Assembly: GCF_029109325.1 (NCBI RefSeq)
Contig: NZ_JAQKQJ010000021.1
Span: 116,475-180,474, forward strand
Length of the DNA: 64,000 bases
DNA from: Nodosilinea sp. PGN35
GTDB taxonomy: Bacteria; Cyanobacteriota; Cyanobacteriia; Phormidesmidales; Phormidesmidaceae
Direction of reading: 5' to 3'
In this document: positions 19,025-28,598 of the stretch, one piece after another
Layout: each line of letters starts with the position of its first letter
Numbering within the stretch: the first letter of the stretch is position 1
Translations under genes and position numbers: made by a program
The notes under the pieces: model-generated
The model's database searches: none
What the model was told of the DNA's origin: nothing
Seen by the model: the letters and a program-made list of their open reading frames with translations, nothing else

Positions 19025-19846
19025 ATGATCGAAATCCACGAACTCACCAAACGCTTCGGCCCTAAGCCCACATCAAAACCAGCGGTCGATCGCTTCTCCC
19101 TCACCGTCGAGCCCGGCGAAGTCTTTGGCCTGCTGGGGCCAAACGGGGCGGGCAAGAGCACTCTGATCAAGATGCTCACCACGCTGCTGCCAGCCAGCGG
19201 TGGTCGGGCTGCGATCGCCGGGTGCGACCTGGGCCGCCAGCCCAACCGGGTGCAGCGCCGCATCGGCTACGTGCCCCAGGCCCTCTCGGTGGATGGCACC
19301 CTGACCGGCTACGAAAACCTGCTGATTTTAGCCAAGCTCTACGGGGTGCCCCGCCGGCAGCGGCTGGAGCGCATCGGTGCCGCCCTGGCCTACGTGGGGC
19401 TGGACTCGGTGGCCCACCGCATGGTGAACACCTACTCCGGCGGCATGATTCGGCGGCTGGAGATGGCCCAGGCCACCCTGCACCGGCCCCCGGTGTTATT
19501 TCTCGATGAGCCCACGGTGGGGCTGGATCCGGTGGCCCGCAAAGCCATGTGGGACTTGATTTTGCAGCTGCGGCGCGACTACGGCACCACGGTGTTTCTC
19601 ACCACCCACTTTATGGAGGAGGCCGATGTGCTGTGCGATCGCATTGCCATGCTGTACCAGGGGCAGCAGGTGGCCATGGGCACCCCCGCCGCTCTCAAGG
19701 CCACCGTGCCCCAAACCGAGGGCACCCCTGAGGCCACCATGGATGACGTATTCATCCACTACACCCGCAACTCGCCCACTACCGATACCGAAGGACGCTA
19801 CCGTGACACGTCAACTACCAGACGCACCGCCCAGCGGCTGGGCTAG
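19025..19846 (+). CDS. ABC exporter ATP-binding protein, DrrA-like
   Basis: The 273-residue ATPase has Walker A GPNGAGKST, signature YSGGMIRRLEMAQA, Walker B PPVLFLDEPTVGLD and the H-loop TTHFMEEAD. A short C-terminal extension follows, as in DrrA-type subunits of ABC-2 exporters. The start is the ATG at 19025, where the family's first strand (MIEIHELTKRFG) begins; the longer frame runs through heptamer repeats. Its 3' end overlaps the permease gene by 44 bp, so the two are translationally coupled. Confidence 0.93.
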   Translation: MIEIHELTKRFGPKPTSKPAVDRFSLTVEPGEVFGLLGPNGAGKSTLIKMLTTLLPASGGRAAIAGCDLGRQPNRVQRRIGYVPQALSVDGTLTGYENLLILAKLYGVPRRQRLERIGAALAYVGLDSVAHRMVNTYSGGMIRRLEMAQATLHRPPVLFLDEPTVGLDPVARKAMWDLILQLRRDYGTTVFLTTHFMEEADVLCDRIAMLYQGQQVAMGTPAALKATVPQTEGTPEATMDDVFIHYTRNSPTTDTEGRYRDTSTTRRTAQRLG

Positions 19847-20639
19847 GCCGAGCCGCCTGACCGCCCCTGTGGAAGAATTCATTGCCAAGGCCCTGGTGGC
19901 CGCCGAGCTGGAAGTGCGCAAGCTGCGCCACGACCCCATTCAACTTTTCACCCGCGCGGTGCAGCCGGTGCTGTGGCTGACGATTTTCGGCCAGGTATTT
20001 ACCCAGGTGCGGGGCATTCCCACGGGCAACCTCCGCTACATCGACTTTATGACGCCGGGCATTTTGGCCCAGAGCGTGCTGTTTATGTCGATTTTCACGG
20101 GCCTGCTGGTGATTTGGGAAAAGGATCTGGGGATTTTGCACAAGCTGATGGTCAGCCCCGCGCCCAAGTCGGCTCTGGTGCTGGGCAAGGCGATCGGGGC
20201 CGGGGTGCGCTGCCTGTCGCAGCTGCTCATTATCTATATCGTGGCTGCCTTGATGGGGGTGGGAGTTAACTGGAACCCCGGAGCGATTCTCGGCGTGGCC
20301 CTGGTGGTGATGTTGGGGGCAGCTCTCTTCTCAACGTTCTCGCTGATTGTGGCCTGCTGGGCCCAGACCCACGAGCGGGTGATGGGCGTCGGGCAGCTGA
20401 TGATGATGCCGCTGTTTTTTGCCAGCAATGCCATCTACCCAATTGAGATCATGCCCGCCTGGTTGCAGGTGGTGTCGCGGCTCAACCCGCTGACCTACAT
20501 GGTCGATGCCCTGCGCCAGCTGATGCTGGTAGAACCGGCGGGCAGCTACAGCCTGGGGCTGAGCCTCCCGATTTTGGTGACTGTAGCCGCAGTGCTGATT
20601 GCCTTTTGCGGCCGCCTGTACCCCCGTCTGGTGCGCTGA
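19803..20639 (+). CDS. ABC-2 type permease, DrrB-like
   Basis: The 278-residue membrane subunit has six predicted transmembrane helices and the ABC-2 motifs RYIDFMTPGILAQS, LMVSPAPKSALVLGKAIGA and FFASNAIYPIEIMPAWLQ, followed by LNPLTYMVDALRQ. The start is GTG at 19803, preceded by AAGGA; translation inside the end of the ATPase gene is common for this pair. With the DrrA-like ATPase it should export a hydrophobic compound. The substrate is unknown. Confidence 0.92.
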   Translation: MTRQLPDAPPSGWARPSRLTAPVEEFIAKALVAAELEVRKLRHDPIQLFTRAVQPVLWLTIFGQVFTQVRGIPTGNLRYIDFMTPGILAQSVLFMSIFTGLLVIWEKDLGILHKLMVSPAPKSALVLGKAIGAGVRCLSQLLIIYIVAALMGVGVNWNPGAILGVALVVMLGAALFSTFSLIVACWAQTHERVMGVGQLMMMPLFFASNAIYPIEIMPAWLQVVSRLNPLTYMVDALRQLMLVEPAGSYSLGLSLPILVTVAAVLIAFCGRLYPRLVR

Positions 20640-20691
20640 CTGGGGTAGGGCAACATTCCCGAGAGTTTAACGGTTCTGGGACAACTCCAGG

Positions 20692-21384
20692 CTACTGTTT
20701 CGTCTCCTCCAGAGGCTCAAGGCAGTCGGGCAGATCATGCTGAGGCTTATTGACCACCGTTGAAACGGGATAGCGATCCATCGCTTCGGTATCGTAGGGT
20801 CGCAGCATGTCCTGGAGCGCCTGGGGCTGGTAGAAGTCGGGGTCGAGCCAGGCTCCGTAGTCCTGGGGGGCCAAAATTACCGGCATACGGTTGTGAATTG
20901 ACTCCATCAATTCGTTAGGGGCAGTGGTGAGAATAGTGCAGGTTTGCAGCTCTCCGCCGCTAGCGGGGTCACTCCAGTGCTCCCACAGCCCGGCAAAGGC
21001 AAAGGGACTGTGATCCTTGAGAAAGATGTAGTGGGGCTGCTTGGTTTTTTGCCCCGCAACGGTTTCCCATTCGTAGAAACCATCGGCCAAAATTAGGCAG
21101 CGGCGGCGCTTGAAAGCAGCGCGAAAGGACGGTTTTTCGACCACGGTTTCGGCGCGGGCGTTAATCATGCGGCTGCCAATGGCGGGGTCTTTGGCCCAGC
21201 TGGGAATCAGTCCCCAGAGGCGAAAATCGAAGTGGGGTTCTGGATTTTCAGGCGTAGCCACCACCGCTGCCAGGGGCTGACTGGGGGCGATATTAAACCG
21301 CGGCATGACCGGGGGAGGGGCGTGAAGCAGGAAGCTATTTGCCAGGTCATCGCCGGTTTTGTTGAGGCTAAACCGTCCGCACAT
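20692..21384 (-). CDS. SRAP-family abasic-site DNA-protein crosslink protease (YedK/HMCES)
   Basis: The 230-residue protein begins MCGRFSL, exposing Cys2, which forms the thiazolidine crosslink to abasic sites in single-stranded DNA. Further signatures are PRFNIAPSQPL, WGLIPSWAKD, INARAETV, RRRCLILADGFYEW and TAPNELMESIHNRMPVIL. The start must be the ATG at 21384 because the catalytic Cys must be residue 2 after Met removal; an upstream extension in the same frame is spurious. It protects abasic sites during replication. Confidence 0.95.
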   Translation of the reverse strand: MCGRFSLNKTGDDLANSFLLHAPPPVMPRFNIAPSQPLAAVVATPENPEPHFDFRLWGLIPSWAKDPAIGSRMINARAETVVEKPSFRAAFKRRRCLILADGFYEWETVAGQKTKQPHYIFLKDHSPFAFAGLWEHWSDPASGGELQTCTILTTAPNELMESIHNRMPVILAPQDYGAWLDPDFYQPQALQDMLRPYDTEAMDRYPVSTVVNKPQHDLPDCLEPLEETKQ

Positions 21385-21662
21385 TGCGCCGTCTTCCTCT
21401 AGAAACGCTATCGCTATGGTAGCAACTGACCAGGGCAGCGCTGGTCTGCTGCTGGGCAGATGGCGAAGGCGTAACCTTACCCGAGTCAGGGCGCGGGGGC
21501 AGTTGAGCTGGCAGATCAGGTTGAGCCCCACCGAGGCAAACGGTAGAGATGGCTCTCGCCTCGAACCTTTCTGAAGAGAGAGGGTGCCTGGGAGTTCTCA
21601 CGGAATCATAAAGAATGTGAGTTATGACACACTATCAAACTTTCAGTTAGGAAATACATCTA

Positions 21663-22217
21663 ATGACTGACATGACGACCTTAGCGACCAAGCTTGCTGA
21701 CCTAAAGCTTTTCCAAAATGTCTTAATTGACAGCGAGCAAAAGCTAATGGCAGCCACCAGCGATAGCACCATTCGTGAGCGCCTTGAGGGGATGCTGAAG
21801 AGCGATCGCGCCAACCTCAGCAACATCGAAGAGGCAGGAACTAAACTGGGCTCCGCAGCAGAGCCCCGCGACATCACCCAAAAACACGCTGAAGCCGTCA
21901 CCAAAATGATGGACGGTTCAGAACTGTCCCTGTACGACAAGTTTTTTCAGCTTGAATTGCTGAAGCACCAGCAGACGATGAACGGTTTGGTGCTGCACAA
22001 GGTCGGTCAAACCTTGAGCGATGCGCTTCAAGATGCCATGGAGCCCCTCAACAAAGTCAACTTTGAAAATCGGGCCCACCAGGAAGTGCTCAAAGGCGTT
22101 CTTTATTTTGTTGGCACCCGTGAAATTGCCGGTCAAGAGCCCGACATGGGCCTGTGGGCCAGCATAGAGCAGGGTATTGCGGCACTCAAAGGGGCGATCG
22201 GCAGCGCTGCCAGCTAA
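21663..22217 (+). CDS. Helical-bundle protein, hemerythrin/ferritin-like family of cyanobacteria
   Basis: The 184-residue soluble all-helical protein includes ATKLADLKLFQNVLIDSEQK, then GSELSLYDKFFQLELLKHQQTMNGLVLHK and NFENRAHQEVLKGVL. Spaced His and Glu residues suggest a ferritin- or hemerythrin-like metal site, and the pattern resembles cyanobacterial proteins annotated as HHE cation-binding. I cannot confirm the ligand set by eye. It is monocistronic, and its stop lies 28 bp from the convergent FecR gene end. Confidence 0.65.
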   Translation: MTDMTTLATKLADLKLFQNVLIDSEQKLMAATSDSTIRERLEGMLKSDRANLSNIEEAGTKLGSAAEPRDITQKHAEAVTKMMDGSELSLYDKFFQLELLKHQQTMNGLVLHKVGQTLSDALQDAMEPLNKVNFENRAHQEVLKGVLYFVGTREIAGQEPDMGLWASIEQGIAALKGAIGSAAS

Positions 22218-22245
22218 CCAAACCCCGATCGCGCCGCGCTTGGGC

Positions 22246-23229
22246 TCAAGTGTCTCCCGCTGTATTGACGGCTGAGGGCACCAGGGCTGGAGCTTCAACG
22301 GCTGGAACTTCAACCGTTGAATTTTCTGCTGGGGGGGCCGCCGTGGGCGGCATCTCCGGCAGGGGATTGACGACACCCGGGGGGGCATCGTTGAAACGCC
22401 TTAGCTCTTCCCCTGGGATGGGAGGGCCCACAAACGCATTTTCCGCCCCCTGAAGGGTGGCTCCAGGGGCCAAATCGGTAATCAGGGCAGGGTCTAAAAT
22501 TGAATTTTCGGCACTAAAGGGGGCCTGCTGGTTGAGGGCTCGCAGCAAACTGGGCCGCAGGGCGGCTAAGGGCTCATGGGCCCCAGGGCGATAGGTGGGA
22601 TTGTCTAAACCCAGGCCTGCCATCAGCTCGCTGGTCTGGTAGAACTCCAGCAGGTCAAACTCGACAACCTGCCAGCTGCCGCCACCGATAAAGGCCATCT
22701 GCCCGGCCTGAAGCACCAGCTCTTGCCCGGTTTCGGCAGTGGTTACCCGCACGGGGCCAATGGGCGAGTCGGCCAGGGCCATAATCAACGTCAGCTGCCG
22801 AGACGGCACATAGCGCACCACTACGGCGGTGCTGGCAATGCCCACGGTGGCGTTGGGGGTTTGAATAGTCGTCCGCCCCTGGTCGGGGGGCACAAACACA
22901 GCCGCTGTGCCACGGTTCAGCAGCAGCTGCCGGGTGTTGGGCCAGAAGCGCACGCTGGCCCGTTCGCCCACTCGGGTCAGCGACCCATCGTTAAACAACA
23001 CCTCGGCCTTCGACGATTGGCTGGTGTTTAGAGTTTCGCCGGGGCAAAAGCAGTCGGCCACAGCGGCCTGGCGAACCGTGCCGCTGGCGGCAACCAGGCT
23101 GACCTGGTTGGTGCTAGTTCTCAGCCTGGCCCAGGCCCAGGGCACCTCTGCCAGGGCTGGAGCAGCGATCGCAGCACTGCCCACAACTGCCAGCAGCACC
23201 ACCGAAAGACCATCGATACGAAAAACCAT
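22246..23229 (-). CDS. FecR-domain exported protein
   Basis: The 327-residue protein has a signal peptide (MVFRIDGLSVVLLAVVGSAAIAA, then PALA). A FecR domain follows: ASGTVRQAA, FNDGSLTRVGERASVRF, LNRGTAAVFVPPDQGRTTIQTPNATVGIASTAVVVRY. The C-terminal 100 residues are Pro/Ala-rich and probably unstructured. In cyanobacteria such periplasmic FecR proteins occur apart from classic iron-siderophore regulation, so signalling through a sigma factor is not implied. It is divergent from the outer-membrane-like gene at 23639. Confidence 0.8.
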   Translation of the reverse strand: MVFRIDGLSVVLLAVVGSAAIAAPALAEVPWAWARLRTSTNQVSLVAASGTVRQAAVADCFCPGETLNTSQSSKAEVLFNDGSLTRVGERASVRFWPNTRQLLLNRGTAAVFVPPDQGRTTIQTPNATVGIASTAVVVRYVPSRQLTLIMALADSPIGPVRVTTAETGQELVLQAGQMAFIGGGSWQVVEFDLLEFYQTSELMAGLGLDNPTYRPGAHEPLAALRPSLLRALNQQAPFSAENSILDPALITDLAPGATLQGAENAFVGPPIPGEELRRFNDAPPGVVNPLPEMPPTAAPPAENSTVEVPAVEAPALVPSAVNTAGDT

Positions 23230-23638
23230 AGCTCAGTAAAGAGTGACCACGAATTACAGCAGGCCAACGGCCTTGAGGTAGATGCGGCCAAAGCGCCCTA
23301 AAATCCCTGCTCGACCAGGGCGATTGTGGGTAGAATACCCCAACGGGGAGGGCCTAGCGCCAGGGGCAACACCCTCAATTTGAAACTGGTGCAGAGGCCA
23401 GCACTGGTGCAGATTGTGATAAACCCGTTGCCGAATGGGGCCACCGTCAGCGCAGAGGAGGCGAGGATGTACCTCTATGGTAGGGTTCGAGCAGCGCCAT
23501 TTGGGTTGAATTCATAAATCTTGTGCCCCTCTTAAATTAAAAATTTGGTGAATGTAAGTCCTTCTTTCAGGAATCGGCAGCAAGATCAGTGATTCTGCTG
23601 GTGACGGGACAACAAACGTTATATCCAGGCAGACTCCA
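23230..23638. other. Divergent intergenic region, FecR gene / barrel-protein gene
   Basis: In this 409-bp gap a 63-codon ORF at 23326-23517 has no recognisable features and I do not call it. The segment 23520-23580 is AT-rich and may carry the promoter of the barrel gene. No other structure is seen. Confidence 0.4.
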
Positions 23639-24949
23639 TTGGTTAAGCGGCACCACCACCTCCCCCTGGCAATCCTTGGCTTTGGCCTCCTCTGGAGCGG
23701 CTTTCTGCCGGAGCCCGCCCGGGCCGAACAGACGAGTCCTGCGGCGGCCCCTACCGCCACCATTAAGGCCAATACTGGAGCCGATGCCAGTACTGGGGCC
23801 GATAGCGATGCGGCGGCGGCCCCGGCGCTGACTGATCCAGAGCCGTCAGTGTCCTTGCCGATCGCAGGTGAGCCCCGCGCGGTTTTGCCCCCCGCCCTTG
23901 AGAGGGCCGACAGCCCGACGGCGGCGGCCGCCGCACCCTGGAGCGAGGCGGAGGGGTTCAGCGCGGCTTCCTCTGGGTTGGCGATCGCCCCCGACCAGGC
24001 CCTAGCGGCCAATACCTACCTGACCACCGCCGCCGAACTGGCTGGGCCAGAGCCCAACGCCCTGGCCCAGCTAGACCTCAGTGCTACCCCCCTGGCCCAA
24101 GATCCAGAGCTGGGGGTAATTCAGGTGCGCAGCCTGCTGGAGGACAACGATCTGGGAATTTTGCGCATTCGCGACCAGCCCCAAATTCCGGTGGCGACAG
24201 CGCGCCCCCCGGCCAAGATTGGGTTTTTGACGGCTCGGCTGGCGATCGCCAGCAGCGACAACATTTTGCTGGCCATCAACGATGTGGGCGGGCTTACCGG
24301 CGACACCTTTCTGCGCCCGTCGGTGGCCCTCGGGGTCTACCCCTCCCTGGGGCCACAGACGGCTTTCATTGCCACCGCCGATCTGGGATTACAGCGCTAC
24401 AGCACCCAGTCAGCCCTCAACTACGACGATTTACGGCTGCGGGTGGGGGTACGCCAGGGGCTGACCCCCCGCAGCTACGGACAGCTTATTTTTACCTACC
24501 AAGAGCTGTATCGCCCCGGCGGCAACCGGGGACGCTTTTTCAAAAACACGGCCCTGGGGCTTACCCTGGGTCGTCGCGATCCGATTACGCCCCAGCTGGC
24601 CCTCGACACCTACTATCTGCTTCAGTACAACGGGGCTCAGTCTACCAGCAGCGGCACCGCCACCGACTTTAGCCGCATTTTTCAGTCAGCCGGGGGCTAC
24701 CTGGGCTACGACATCACCCCCCAACTCCAGGCGGGCATCAGCTACCAGCTCAACCTGATTGACTACACGGCCCAAGACCGCTACGACACCTTTCAGCAGG
24801 TGCTGGGGCAGGTGGTCTACCGCATCACCCCCGGCCTGCGCCTCAACGTCTACGGCGGCGTCAGCTTTGGCCGGTCCTCAGAGCCTCGAGTGCAGTTCAA
24901 TGACACCTTCTTTGGCGCGGCGATCGATGCCACGATACCCTTGTTCTAG
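23639..24949 (+). CDS. Putative outer-membrane beta-barrel protein
   Basis: The 436-residue protein has a signal peptide (LAILGFGLLWSGFL-PEPARA), then a long Ala/Pro-rich linker of about 130 residues. From about residue 180 on there are alternating amphipathic strands (TAFIATADLGLQRY, YGQLIFTYQELY, LNVYGGVSFG). It ends in phenylalanine (ATIPLF), the usual C-terminal signal for BAM-assembled barrels. No ATG is available upstream, and the start is taken as TTG at 23639 with a weak AGG nine bases ahead. Function unknown; the neighbouring FecR gene suggests an envelope role. Confidence 0.7.
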   Translation: MVKRHHHLPLAILGFGLLWSGFLPEPARAEQTSPAAAPTATIKANTGADASTGADSDAAAAPALTDPEPSVSLPIAGEPRAVLPPALERADSPTAAAAAPWSEAEGFSAASSGLAIAPDQALAANTYLTTAAELAGPEPNALAQLDLSATPLAQDPELGVIQVRSLLEDNDLGILRIRDQPQIPVATARPPAKIGFLTARLAIASSDNILLAINDVGGLTGDTFLRPSVALGVYPSLGPQTAFIATADLGLQRYSTQSALNYDDLRLRVGVRQGLTPRSYGQLIFTYQELYRPGGNRGRFFKNTALGLTLGRRDPITPQLALDTYYLLQYNGAQSTSSGTATDFSRIFQSAGGYLGYDITPQLQAGISYQLNLIDYTAQDRYDTFQQVLGQVVYRITPGLRLNVYGGVSFGRSSEPRVQFNDTFFGAAIDATIPLF

Positions 24950-24984
24950 GTAAACTCTGTCGTGAGCTACCGGGGCACACCACC

Positions 24985-25800
24985 ATGGGACACCGTTGCC
25001 AGCGTCGCTCGTTTATAACCGCCCTTGTCGGGGGGCTGCTGCTGGCGGCCTGTAGCGCCCCGCCCCCCCTGGCCCCGCCCCAGGCGCGCAGCTACGTGGG
25101 CGACCCCGATACCCTGGTGGTGACTACAGAGCCCGCCTTTCCCCCCTTTGTCTATCTCACCGCAGCGGGGGAACTGGTGGGGTTTGACGTTGACCTCGTC
25201 ACGGAAGTGGCCCAACGGCTGGGGCTAAAGGTCTACTTTGCCTACATTCCCTTCGACGGGCTGATGGCCACCCTAGAGGCCGAAACCGCCGATATCGCCG
25301 TAGACGCCATCACCATCACCCCTCGACGCGATGAGACCATCGACTTTTCTCGGCCCTACTTTCGCTCAGGGCTGGCTATTGCCGTGCGCCGCAGCGATTC
25401 CACCATTACCTCGCTGCAAGACCTGACGGGCAAAAAAATTGCCGTCAAGCTGGGAACCACCGGGGCTGAACTGGCAGCCCAGGTGCCCAATACTCAGCTG
25501 GTCACCTTCGACTCGGCAGAAAAGGCGCTGATCGATTTAGAGAAAGGCAACGTGGATGCGGTGATTAAAGACAAACCCACCACCCTGGGCATGATTGAGC
25601 TGGCCAAGCTGCAAAACGTGCGCCTGCTCGATGACCTGCTGACGGAGGAGTACTACGGGATTGCCCTGCCCCCTGGCTCCCCCAACAAACCGGCGATCGA
25701 TGCGGCTCTCAACGCTATGCTGGCCGATGGCACCATCGCCGAGCTGCACCGCAAGTGGTTTGGCTTCGACCCAGAACCCGTCCCAGAGCAGGGGTATTGA
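24985..25800 (+). CDS. Amino-acid-type ABC transporter substrate-binding lipoprotein
   Basis: The 271-residue protein has a lipoprotein signal ending LLLAACS (lipobox Cys about residue 23) and a family-3 periplasmic binding domain: TLVVTTEPAFPPF, GFDVDLVTEVAQRLGLK, DGLMATLEAETADIAVDAITITPRR and FSRPYF-SGLAI. It should bind polar amino acids. No permease or ATPase gene is nearby, so the rest of the transporter is encoded elsewhere, or the protein acts as an orphan sensor or receptor. Confidence 0.88.
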   Translation: MGHRCQRRSFITALVGGLLLAACSAPPPLAPPQARSYVGDPDTLVVTTEPAFPPFVYLTAAGELVGFDVDLVTEVAQRLGLKVYFAYIPFDGLMATLEAETADIAVDAITITPRRDETIDFSRPYFRSGLAIAVRRSDSTITSLQDLTGKKIAVKLGTTGAELAAQVPNTQLVTFDSAEKALIDLEKGNVDAVIKDKPTTLGMIELAKLQNVRLLDDLLTEEYYGIALPPGSPNKPAIDAALNAMLADGTIAELHRKWFGFDPEPVPEQGY

Positions 25801-25901
25801 CCGCGATTCAGGCCGGTCGGACAGTCGGGCGGGCGGGAGCGATAACTTGATTTCTGGCGGGCTCCTCGTCCAAGACTCCGACGGGCTCGGTGGCCGAGGG
25901 G

Positions 25902-26480
25902 CTAATCGTCAATTTCGGCCAGCTCGATCACCTGGTTGTCGTAGTCTTTGACGAGAAAATTGAGGGGCTTTTCGTTGCGAATTTTGTGCTGCACACCGCC
26001 CAGCTGTACCCGCATCAAAATGTACTCTAAGCAGTTGTGGTCAAAGCAGACGTGGCGCTGCTGGTTGCGGTGGCCCAGGCTGGCCCCGCCCACCACGTGG
26101 AGCTGGGTGTTTTTGCGCAGCTGGTACCACAGCCCTTGGGGAGTATTGATGGCGCTCTGGTTGGCCAGGCTGGTGGCCCCGCCCAGGTATAGCGGGTCGA
26201 GGCCAGCAGTCCCCAGGGTTTGCTCGTAGTTGTAATAGTAGTGCAGGGGCACCTCGGCGGCGGGCAGGTTGAGCATACCTTCGTAGAAGTGGCGAGCTAT
26301 CTCGAGGTCAGACACCATTACCGTGTAGACCTTAGGAGCGCTTTTGAGGAACATCCACATGGCCCCGGCGTAGGCCACCAGCAGCATGACCATAATCCCC
26401 TGGGTTGACATGATGCTGTCGAGGGGCAGCCCCAGCAGGGCCGCTAGGGGAAGGTCTAGGGAGGATAGATCAAGCAGCAT
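25902..26480 (-). CDS. VOC/glyoxalase-like membrane-anchored protein
   Basis: This 192-residue protein starts at the ATG at 26480, preceded by GAGAG; the longer frame begins at TTG. A hydrophobic segment (GIMVMLLVAYAGAMWMFL) probably anchors it. The following soluble domain (VYTVMVSDLEIARHFYEGMLNLP, HYYYNYEQTLG, HVCFDHNCLEYILMRV and VKDYDNQVIELAEID) resembles a single beta-alpha-beta-beta-beta vicinal oxygen chelate module. It is a cyanobacterial conserved family with no known reaction. Confidence 0.65.
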   Translation of the reverse strand: MLLDLSSLDLPLAALLGLPLDSIMSTQGIMVMLLVAYAGAMWMFLKSAPKVYTVMVSDLEIARHFYEGMLNLPAAEVPLHYYYNYEQTLGTAGLDPLYLGGATSLANQSAINTPQGLWYQLRKNTQLHVVGGASLGHRNQQRHVCFDHNCLEYILMRVQLGGVQHKIRNEKPLNFLVKDYDNQVIELAEIDD

Positions 26481-26768
26481 AGGCCCACTCTCGAGGGTAT
26501 ACAACGGCGGCGGTGGCACTCCCCTGCATCGGGGTAGTGTCTCTAACCAGTGTATCAATTCTGAAATAAACTCCTCCAGTGGCTGGGGTATCTTCGGTAT
26601 CTTGGCTGTCTGAATAAGAAATTCCGGTGTTTCAAAAAATTACGTCGCCAAAATCGCCACGCTAGGTATATTAAAGGCTGATTTAGCTGGCTCTCCGGGT
26701 GCGCTGCGATCGCAGCTCCGTCGCAGGTCTGGGGGCAGCTTTAGTCAACGTTCTCCACGGCTCAACCT

Positions 26769-27533
26769 ATGTCTAGCGCAGCGCCTATCCCCAACTTTCC
26801 CGAGTGCGACCACCGGCTGGTGCAGTCGCTGCACCATTTGAGCGATCGCGAGCTAGTGCAGCTATTTCAGCGCCACGGCGAGGCAGGGCGCTACTTTACG
26901 GCTATTTTTTGTCGCTACAGTCCCATGGTCTACAGCCTGATTCGCCACTCAGCGCGATCGCCCGTGCAGGCCGAATACCTCTTTGCCCTCACCTGGCGGC
27001 ACATCCTCCACGAGCTGGGCGGCGTCAACTGCCCCGAGGTGGTGGCGGGCGAGGGGCCAACGGCCTTTACCCTGCAAAACTGGCTGATCAACATCACGGC
27101 CCTGTGCATTAACCAGGCGGTGGTGCCCGAGGTGGAGGCCATTCACTACTCCCTCGACCAGGCAACGCCCCCCTTCTGGTGCTATGTCGAACAGGCCCTT
27201 GACCGCCTAGCTCCGGTGGAGCGGCTGGTGGCGGTGATGGCTCTGACCTTTCGCTGGAGCGACAACCGCATTGCGGCCTACCTGCAGGCCGAGGGCGAAT
27301 CGCTCACGGCGGCGGATGTGCGCCACAGGCTGGGGCTGGCCTTTCAGCACCTGGAGGCAGCGCTGCCCGACGATATTCGTCAGATCTACCTGGACGGTGG
27401 AGCGCTGCGGCCCGAGCCCCTGCCCGATGATCTAGATGGACTGCTGACCGTTCCCGATCTGGAGAGCAGCGGCCTAGGGGATGCGGCCCTGGTGGGCACC
27501 GCCGGAGACTTTGGCAGCGAATGGGCCAACTAG
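26769..27533 (+). CDS. Sigma-70 (ECF-like) family protein
   Basis: The 254-residue protein has a region-2-like part (LSDRELVQLFQRHGEAGRYF-AIFCRYSPMVYSLIRH, then LFALTWRHILHEL) and a region-4-like part (LDRLAPVERLVAVMALTFRWSDNRIAAYLQ with a degenerate helix-turn-helix). The motifs are diverged from classical sigma factors, and an acidic C-terminal tail of about 45 residues follows. It is directly followed by a secreted TPR protein gene, probably co-transcribed (stop at 27533, next start at 27582), an association that recurs in cyanobacteria. Confidence 0.7.
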   Translation: MSSAAPIPNFPECDHRLVQSLHHLSDRELVQLFQRHGEAGRYFTAIFCRYSPMVYSLIRHSARSPVQAEYLFALTWRHILHELGGVNCPEVVAGEGPTAFTLQNWLINITALCINQAVVPEVEAIHYSLDQATPPFWCYVEQALDRLAPVERLVAVMALTFRWSDNRIAAYLQAEGESLTAADVRHRLGLAFQHLEAALPDDIRQIYLDGGALRPEPLPDDLDGLLTVPDLESSGLGDAALVGTAGDFGSEWAN

Positions 27534-27581
27534 GTGCGGCTGCCCTGCGCTGACCCACAGTGGGAACCCTGGGGAGGGGGA

Positions 27582-28598
27582 ATGGCAATGAATTACATCG
27601 GCAAATTGTGTCTGGGGGCGTTGTTGGTGCTGCTGAGCGGGCAGGGAGCCCCGGCGGCCAACCTGGAAGAGCAGCTCGATCTGCGCCCCAACAGCGCCAC
27701 CCGCACTGAGTCGCGGGATGTGGCCGACGGCTGGATGCAGCTGGGCAATCAGCAGCTGGCTGAGGGCGATCTGGCGCAGGCCGTAGACTCCTGGGCGGAG
27801 GCCGCAGAAATTTACCGTCTGCTGGGGGATGGTCAGTCGGCGGGACGGGCCTACGGCTCGATGGGAACAGCCTTTGCCCTGCTCGATCGCTACCCCGAGG
27901 CCGAACGAGCGTTTGTGCTGCGCATCGGCACCGCCCGCGACAACGACGATCTGCTGGGGCAGGTCTACGGCCTCAACAATCTGGGCAACCTCTACATCAA
28001 CCAGGGCAAACTATTAGAGGGGCAGGCCCACTTTGAGGAAGCCCTGCAAATTGCCCGCGCTACGGGCGACTCGCGCGCCCTGGGAGTTTCCCTCAGCAAT
28101 CTGGGTCAGGTGGCAACCCAGCGCGGCGACCTGGATGTGGCGGTACGGCTGCTGGAAGCGGCTGCCAACTACCGAGTTTTGGCCGGCGACTACCTGGGTG
28201 AAGCCCACTCCTCCAACAGTCTGGGGGATGTCTACGTGGCCCTTGGGCGCGAGTCTAACGCCATTGGAGCCTACCGGGTGGGGCTGCGGGCCGGGGTCGA
28301 AGCGGGCGATCGCGCCCTGCAAATTCGCGCCCTCGACGGCCTGACCGGCCTTTACCTCAACCGGGGTGACCTGAGCCAGGCCAAAGCCTACCTCGACCAG
28401 CGCGCCGCCCTCACCCTGGGCACCGTGCCCCCCGATCTGCAAACCGCCCTCACCTATCGCTCTCTGGGCGACTATTACCTGCTGACAGGAGATGAGGCTA
28501 GGGCCGAGCAGGCTTTTACCCGGGGGCGACAAATTTCGCGCGACCTCCAGCAAAAGTCATTGGAGGCCGAGTTCGTCAACCGCCTGCTGGCGCTTTAG
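27582..28598 (+). CDS. Exported tetratricopeptide-repeat protein
   Basis: The 338-residue protein has a signal peptide (YIGKLCLGALLVLLSGQ ending APAA) and about six TPR units (WMQLGNQQLAEGDLAQAVDSW, AYGSMGTAFALLDRYPEAE, NNLGNLYINQGKLLEGQAHFEEAL and similar). It starts at ATG 27582 or 27588, behind the strong GGGGAGGGGG ribosome site. It is likely a periplasmic scaffold for protein interactions, co-transcribed with the sigma-like gene upstream. Confidence 0.85.
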   Translation: MAMNYIGKLCLGALLVLLSGQGAPAANLEEQLDLRPNSATRTESRDVADGWMQLGNQQLAEGDLAQAVDSWAEAAEIYRLLGDGQSAGRAYGSMGTAFALLDRYPEAERAFVLRIGTARDNDDLLGQVYGLNNLGNLYINQGKLLEGQAHFEEALQIARATGDSRALGVSLSNLGQVATQRGDLDVAVRLLEAAANYRVLAGDYLGEAHSSNSLGDVYVALGRESNAIGAYRVGLRAGVEAGDRALQIRALDGLTGLYLNRGDLSQAKAYLDQRAALTLGTVPPDLQTALTYRSLGDYYLLTGDEARAEQAFTRGRQISRDLQQKSLEAEFVNRLLAL

